Assembly: GCF_040629175.1 (NCBI RefSeq)
Contig: NZ_JBEXUX010000044.1
Location: forward strand, 1-64,000
DNA: 64,000 nt
Origin: Embleya sp040629175
Lineage (GTDB): Bacteria; Actinomycetota; Actinomycetes; Streptomycetales; Streptomycetaceae
Direction of reading: 5' to 3'
This document shows positions 60,037 to 64,000 of the stretch, piece after piece (within the stretch, counting starts at the first letter, position 1; each line of letters starts with the position of its first letter). Under the pieces are notes generated by a model. It searched no databases. It was not told the origin of the DNA and saw nothing but the letters and a program-made list of their open reading frames with translations. The position numbers were made by a program, and so were the translations under genes.

Positions 60037-60965
60037 GCCCGCATCCCGCCTCCTCCCCTGCCGGTCCGGACCGACCCGACACCCGGCAGCCGTGGCACGG
60101 AGTCGTGGTGGCCACCGCGCTGCCGCTGCGCGAAGACCTGTCCGTGGACTTCGACGCCTACGCCGAACATGTGCGCTGGCTGGTGGATTCCGGCTGTGAC
60201 GGCGTCTGCCCGAACGGCTCGCTCGGCGAGTACCAGTCGCTCACGCCCGACGAGCGGGCCCGGGTGGTCGACGTCGCGGTCGAAGCGGTGGGCGGCGACC
60301 GGGTGTTGCCCGGCATCGCGGCCTACGGCGCGGCGGAGTCGCTGCGTTGGGCCGAGCAGGCCGCCGAGGCGGGCGCCCGCGCGGTGATGCTGCTGCCGCC
60401 CAACAGCTACCGCGCGGACACCCGCACGGTGCTCGACCACTACCGCACCGCGGCCCGCGCCGGCCTGCCGATCGTCGCGTACAACAACCCGTTCGACACG
60501 AAGGTCGACCTGACCCCCCGACTGCTCGCGGACCTGTACGAGGAAGGTCTCGTGGTCGGCGTCAAGGAGTTCACCGGGGACGTGCGCCGGGCCTACGAGA
60601 TCGCCGAACTCGCGCCCGGACTGGACGTGTTGATCGGCAGCGACGACGTCGCGCTGGAGTTCGGGCTGGCCGGTGCGGTCGGCTGGATCGCCGGCTACGC
60701 GAACGTCTTCCCGCGGGCCACCGTCGAGTTGTACCGCGCCGCGATCGGCGGCGATGTGCGCGCCGTGTTGCCGCTGTACCGCCTGTTGCATCCACTGCTC
60801 CGGCTGGATTCGCGCACCGAGTTCGTACAGTCGATCAAGCTGTCGATGGACCTGGCCGGGCGCCGCGGCGGCCCGTGTCGCGCGCCGCGGCTCCCGTTGT
60901 TGCCCGAACAGGAGGCGTCGGTGCGCGAGTTCACCGAGAAGGCGCTCGCGGAGGGACTGGCCTGA
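60033..60965 (+). CDS. DapA-family lyase, probable pyrroline-4-hydroxy-2-carboxylate deaminase
   Basis: A 310-residue TIM-barrel Schiff-base enzyme starting at the ATG after AAGGAG. CDGVCPNGSLGEYQSLTPDE replaces the usual GTTGE loop, GLPIVAYNNPFDTKVDLTPR holds the Tyr, and VVGVKEFTGDVRRAYEIAEL the Schiff-base Lys. In hydroxyproline operons this family member converts pyrroline-4-hydroxy-2-carboxylate to 2-oxoglutarate semialdehyde and ammonia. Function is assigned from the operon as much as from sequence. The semialdehyde dehydrogenase that should follow is not in the window. Confidence 0.82.
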   Translation: MSPHPASSPAGPDRPDTRQPWHGVVVATALPLREDLSVDFDAYAEHVRWLVDSGCDGVCPNGSLGEYQSLTPDERARVVDVAVEAVGGDRVLPGIAAYGAAESLRWAEQAAEAGARAVMLLPPNSYRADTRTVLDHYRTAARAGLPIVAYNNPFDTKVDLTPRLLADLYEEGLVVGVKEFTGDVRRAYEIAELAPGLDVLIGSDDVALEFGLAGAVGWIAGYANVFPRATVELYRAAIGGDVRAVLPLYRLLHPLLRLDSRTEFVQSIKLSMDLAGRRGGPCRAPRLPLLPEQEASVREFTEKALAEGLA

Positions 60966-61966
60966 TGCGCTCACGACACGTTTTCCACGCGGTCGACTCG
61001 CACACCGAGGGCATGCCGACCCGGGTGATCACCGGCGGCGTCGGCGTGCTGCCCGGTGCCACCATGGCCGAGCGGCGGGTGCACTTCATGGCCCACCGGG
61101 ACGACCTGCGCACGCTGTTGATGCACGAGCCGCGCGGACACGCCGCGATGAGCGGCGCGATCCTGCAACCGCCGACCCGCCCGGACGCGGACTACGGCGT
61201 GTTGTTCATCGAGGTGTCGGGTTGCCTGCCGATGTGCGGACACGGCACGATCGGGGTGGCCACCGTGCTGGTGGAGACCGGCATGGTCGAGGTGGTCGAA
61301 CCGGTCACCACGGTCCGCCTGGACACGCCCGCCGGCCTGGTGATCGCCGAGGTCGAGGTCCGCGACGGCGCGGCCCGCTCGGTGACCCTGCGCAACGTCC
61401 CCTCGTACGCCCACACCCTGGACGCGACCGTGGACGTGCCGGGTCTGGGTTCGGTCGGCTACGACCTGGCCTACGGCGGCAACTTCTACGCGATCCTGCC
61501 GATCGACAAGGTCGGCCTGCCGTTCGACCGGGCCGAGGGCGGACGCATCCTGGAGGCCGGGCTGGCGATCATGACGGCGATCAACGAGCAGGCCCGGCCG
61601 GTGCATCCGGAGGATCCGAAGATCGCGGGCTGCCACCACGTGCAGTTCCTGGCGCCCGGCTCGGACGCCACGCTGTCGCGCAACGCGATGGCGATCCACC
61701 CGGGTTGGTTCGACCGCTCGCCGTGCGGCACCGGAACCAGCGCTCGGATGGCCCAGTTGGCCGCACGCGGCGAATTGGCGATCGGACAACCGTTCGTCAA
61801 CGAGTCGTTCATCGGGACCCGCTTCCACGGGCGGCTGGTGGAACGCACCGAGGTGGGCGGCCATCCGGCCGTGGTTCCGCTGGTCACCGGACGGGCCTGG
61901 ATCACCGCCACCGCGCAGTATCTGCTCGATCCCGAGGATCCCTTCCCGGCCGGGTTCCGCCTGTGA
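60965..61966 (+). CDS. 4-Hydroxyproline 2-epimerase (proline racemase family)
   Basis: A 333-residue member. The two catalytic Cys are present: MCGHGTIGVATVLVE and FDRSPCGTGTSARMAQLAA. Both being Cys points to epimerase/racemase rather than the dehydratase form with Thr. VDSHTEGMPTRVITGGVG and YGGNFYAILPIDKVGLPF are conserved. It turns trans-4-hydroxy-L-proline into cis-4-hydroxy-D-proline, the substrate of the upstream dehydrogenase. Start and preceding stop overlap as TGATG. Last gene of the operon. Confidence 0.9.
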   Translation: MRSRHVFHAVDSHTEGMPTRVITGGVGVLPGATMAERRVHFMAHRDDLRTLLMHEPRGHAAMSGAILQPPTRPDADYGVLFIEVSGCLPMCGHGTIGVATVLVETGMVEVVEPVTTVRLDTPAGLVIAEVEVRDGAARSVTLRNVPSYAHTLDATVDVPGLGSVGYDLAYGGNFYAILPIDKVGLPFDRAEGGRILEAGLAIMTAINEQARPVHPEDPKIAGCHHVQFLAPGSDATLSRNAMAIHPGWFDRSPCGTGTSARMAQLAARGELAIGQPFVNESFIGTRFHGRLVERTEVGGHPAVVPLVTGRAWITATAQYLLDPEDPFPAGFRL

Positions 61967-62067
61967 GGGCGGCCGAACCGGGGGCACAACCGGGGGCACG
62001 ACCGGCCGAAATATGCTCACGCTCGGTGATCGCCCGTACGCACAGCTCCGATCCCGCCCACAGGGTG

Positions 62068-62080
62068 ACTGACCGTCAGT
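62068..62080. promoter_or_regulatory. Palindrome upstream of GntR gene
   Basis: ACTGACCGTCAGT is a perfect palindrome around a central C, 22 bases before the GntR start. It is a reasonable autoregulatory operator, though no second copy was seen before 57297. Confidence 0.4.
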
Positions 62081-62101
62081 AGCATGGCGGGAGGAGGCAC
62101 C

Positions 62102-62785
62102 ATGGAAACGGGACACGGAGCGCTCGCGCTGCCGTCCTTCGATGATCGGCCGATCCTGCGGGATCGGGTGGCACGGGAGTTGCGCGCGGCGTTGATCGCG
62201 GGCGAGATGCGGCCGGGTGTGGTCTATTCCGCGCCCGCGTTGGCCGCGCAGTTCGGCGTGTCACCGACCCCGGTCCGCGAGGCGATGCTCGACCTCGCCA
62301 ACGAGGGACTGGTCGAGGCCGTTCGCAACAAGGGCTTTCGGGTCACCGAGCTCTCCGACCGCGAGTTGGACGAGTTCACCGAGGTCCGCGCGCTGATCGA
62401 GGTTCCGGTGGTGGCCCGCCTCGCGGGCGTGGTCACCCCGGCCCAACTGGCCGCGCTGCGACCGGTCGCCGAGGAGATCGTGGCGGCGGCGGAGGAGGGC
62501 GACCTGATCAGGTACGTGGAGGCGGATCGCCGCTTCCATCTGTCGTTGCTCGCGTTGGCGGGCAACGAACACCTGGTTCGGGTGGTCGGCGATCTGCGCA
62601 AACGCTCGCGCCTGTACGGCCTGTCCCGGCTCGCGCAGAACGGCCGCCTCGCCGCGTCCGCCGCCGAGCACCTCGAACTCCTGGACGCGCTCGCCACCGG
62701 CGATCCCGCCCGGGCCGAGGACGTGATGGCCCGGCACATCGGCCACGTCCGCCACCTGTGGGCGGGTCCCGAGCAACCGAGCTGA
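62102..62785 (+). CDS. GntR/FCD family regulator of the hydroxyproline operon
   Basis: A 227-residue regulator from the ATG at 62102, after GGGAGGAGG; an in-frame ATG at 62084 lacks such a site. The winged helix reads LRDRVARELRAALIAGEMRP and SAPALAAQFGVSPTPVREAM. The FCD domain has ELDEFTEVRALIEVPVVARL, YVEADRRFHLSLLALAGNEH and DPARAEDVMARHIGHVRH, with the Asp/His metal ligands. It lies 135 bases after the epimerase in the same direction and is the natural controller of this operon. Confidence 0.88.
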   Translation: METGHGALALPSFDDRPILRDRVARELRAALIAGEMRPGVVYSAPALAAQFGVSPTPVREAMLDLANEGLVEAVRNKGFRVTELSDRELDEFTEVRALIEVPVVARLAGVVTPAQLAALRPVAEEIVAAAEEGDLIRYVEADRRFHLSLLALAGNEHLVRVVGDLRKRSRLYGLSRLAQNGRLAASAAEHLELLDALATGDPARAEDVMARHIGHVRHLWAGPEQPS

Positions 62786-62791
62786 AGCCGA

Positions 62792-62826
62792 CACCGGCGG
62801 CCCGAGCACGAGGCACTCGGGCGGCC
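62792..62826 (+). terminator. Hairpin after GntR gene
   Basis: GCCCGAG and CTCGGGC, extended by imperfect CCGGC/GGCCGG pairing, enclose CACGAGGCA, just past the GntR stop and before the convergent hydrolase. Confidence 0.5.
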
Positions 62827-62851
62827 GGTTCGGTCGGCGTGTCGTTCCCGG

Positions 62852-64000
62852 TCACAGTCGGCCGGCGACCATGTCCATCAGGCGGTCCAGGACCGCGCCG
62901 CCGGAGGCGTTGGAGCCGTTGTGCTCCCATTCGTTGGTGACCCACGCCCGAACGTTGGCCACCCGGCGCGCGGTGTCCAGGGACAGGTCCGCGTCCACGT
63001 ACATGTCGTCGAAGAAAACCGCCGCCGCGACCGGGACCCGGTTGTTCCGCAGTCGCTCGACGTCGTACAGGACGGGCCAGTCGTCGTGCCGGGCGAGCAG
63101 GTCGGCCGCTTCGCGGAAGGGGCGCAGGGCGGCGATCTCCTCGAACATCCAGGGGTACATCATCTCGCCGGTGAACAGCAGCGGATCGGCGGTCTCGGCG
63201 AACTCCGGCAGCTCCGCGTGCACCTTCGCCGCGGCCCATCCGGTGGCGACCTTGCCCTGCGCGTAGATCGGCTCCTGGAGCACGGCCCACAGCGGCTGGT
63301 CGGTGAGGGCGGTGGCGTGCATCGCGGCGGCCCGGAAGGTGTCCGAGACCCGGTCGCCGTCCCACGCCTCGTCCAGCATCCAGTGCACCTGCTCGAAGCC
63401 GTCGCCCATCCCGAACACCTGGCCCAGGAACTGCAGCCGGCGCGGGGTGAGTCGGTCGCCGTCGGGCAACCGCACGTCGTGCGCGGCCAGATGGTCGGCC
63501 AGTCGCCGCACCGCCGCCACGTCGTCCGGATAGCGGGCGTAGTACTCGGCGTTCTTCGCCCGCACCCGGGGATACGTGCGGTGGTAGACGTCCTCGGCCG
63601 TGCAGTCCAGGCCGATCAAGCCCCCGGTGACATAACAGGACTTCAGGCCCTCGGGCGCTTGGGAGAGGTAGGCGAGCGTGATGAAACCGCCATAGCTCTG
63701 CCCGAGCGTCTCCCACGGCTCGTCGCCGCACAGCCGTCGACGGATGAACTCGGCGTCTGCGACGATCGCGTCCTCGCGCATGTGCCGCAGCAGCGCGGCG
63801 AGTTCCTCGGGTGCGGTACGGGCCGCCAGGCTCGGTGTGATCGGCGTGCTGCGACCGGTGCCGCGTTGGTCCAGGAGCAGTACGCGGTGGGTGCGCAGCG
63901 CGCGCTGAAGCCAGCCGGTGGCGCGATTGGGTCGCCCGGCCTTGCCGCCCGGGCCGCCCTGCAGGAAGCACAACCACGGCCGCTTCCGGTCCGCGGCGAG
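62852..64000 (-). CDS. Proline iminopeptidase-like alpha/beta hydrolase, 5' end cut by window
   Basis: At least 382 residues; the frame stays open to the right edge, so the N-terminus is missing. WLCFLQGGPGGKAGRP is the HGGPG-type oxyanion loop (here QGGPG), VLLLDQRGTGRS follows, and ETLGQSYGGFITLAYLS is the nucleophile elbow GQSYGG typical of prolyl aminopeptidases. A C-terminal Asp/His pair is present in VFFDDMYVDADLS and NEWEHNGSNAS. It releases N-terminal proline (or hydroxyproline) from peptides. Its position beside the hydroxyproline operon suggests supply of substrate from collagen-like peptides, which is inference. Confidence 0.88.
   Translation of the reverse strand, partial: LAADRKRPWLCFLQGGPGGKAGRPNRATGWLQRALRTHRVLLLDQRGTGRSTPITPSLAARTAPEELAALLRHMREDAIVADAEFIRRRLCGDEPWETLGQSYGGFITLAYLSQAPEGLKSCYVTGGLIGLDCTAEDVYHRTYPRVRAKNAEYYARYPDDVAAVRRLADHLAAHDVRLPDGDRLTPRRLQFLGQVFGMGDGFEQVHWMLDEAWDGDRVSDTFRAAAMHATALTDQPLWAVLQEPIYAQGKVATGWAAAKVHAELPEFAETADPLLFTGEMMYPWMFEEIAALRPFREAADLLARHDDWPVLYDVERLRNNRVPVAAAVFFDDMYVDADLSLDTARRVANVRAWVTNEWEHNGSNASGGAVLDRLMDMVAGRL

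Noticed and set aside
60965..61966. trans-3-hydroxyproline dehydratase for the proline-racemase family protein
   Set aside because: Both active-site positions are Cys; the dehydratase has Thr at the second one.

Overview
The window is very high in GC, with strong third-position G/C bias, GTG starts, many ATGA/GTGA/TGATG overlaps and an EshA-type encapsulin. It also carries a PucR/AllR-controlled purine catabolic locus and an Rpf gene behind a c-di-AMP riboswitch. Together these point to a Streptomycetales actinobacterium, probably a chromosome. No rRNA, tRNA, CRISPR array or insertion sequence was seen.

Layout. 1-3.6 kb: an operon of a 5'-cut beta-helix protein, an Eis-like acetyltransferase and a lactonase-like propeller. 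3.6-3.9 kb: a remnant of an imine reductase. 4-9.9 kb: a NarL/DesK two-component pair, an acyltransferase, a secreted alpha/beta hydrolase and a second, orphan DesK-type kinase. 10-15.1 kb: a Tat-exported type II cholesterol oxidase, two poorly known proteins and a carotenoid oxygenase. 15.2-18.8 kb: a decayed TetR gene, then a DUF6421-SDR-threonine aldolase operon read leftward. 19-20.5 kb: the stub of a purine/uracil permease gene that still has an operator-like palindrome, then rpf with its riboswitch. 20.6-24.1 kb: EthD, PEP-hydrolase-like and Tm-1-like genes with a divergent SDR.

The core of the window, 24-52 kb, is a nearly complete purine-to-central-metabolism locus. It has PucR, the three-subunit xanthine dehydrogenase, an AzgA-type permease, XdhC, 8-oxoguanine deaminase, uricase, HIU hydrolase, OHCU decarboxylase, allantoinase and allantoicase. 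Glyoxylate is then handled by glyoxylate carboligase, tartronate semialdehyde reductase, hydroxypyruvate isomerase and glycerate kinase, or by malate synthase. An IclR regulator (AllR-like) is divergent from malate synthase. No recognisable ureidoglycolate lyase is present, but a stand-alone allophanate-hydrolase C-terminal-type domain sits in the locus. Catalase, CsbD and an EshA/family 2B encapsulin shell gene lie inside this block with no recognisable cargo gene beside the shell.

Two palindromes, TTCC(G/A)-N5-CGGAA and TTCAACA-N3-TGTTGAA-like, recur at the promoters of hyi, aceB/allR, uraD and the dead permease, and probably mark the AllR regulon. 52-57 kb holds a frameshifted moaA joined to a moaE fragment, a regulator with two TetR domains in one chain, an SDR and a glycerophosphodiester phosphodiesterase. 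57-64 kb is a hydroxyproline catabolic operon (oxidase, [2Fe-2S] and FAD/NAD subunits, deaminase, epimerase) followed by its GntR regulator and a prolyl-aminopeptidase-like hydrolase that runs off the right edge.
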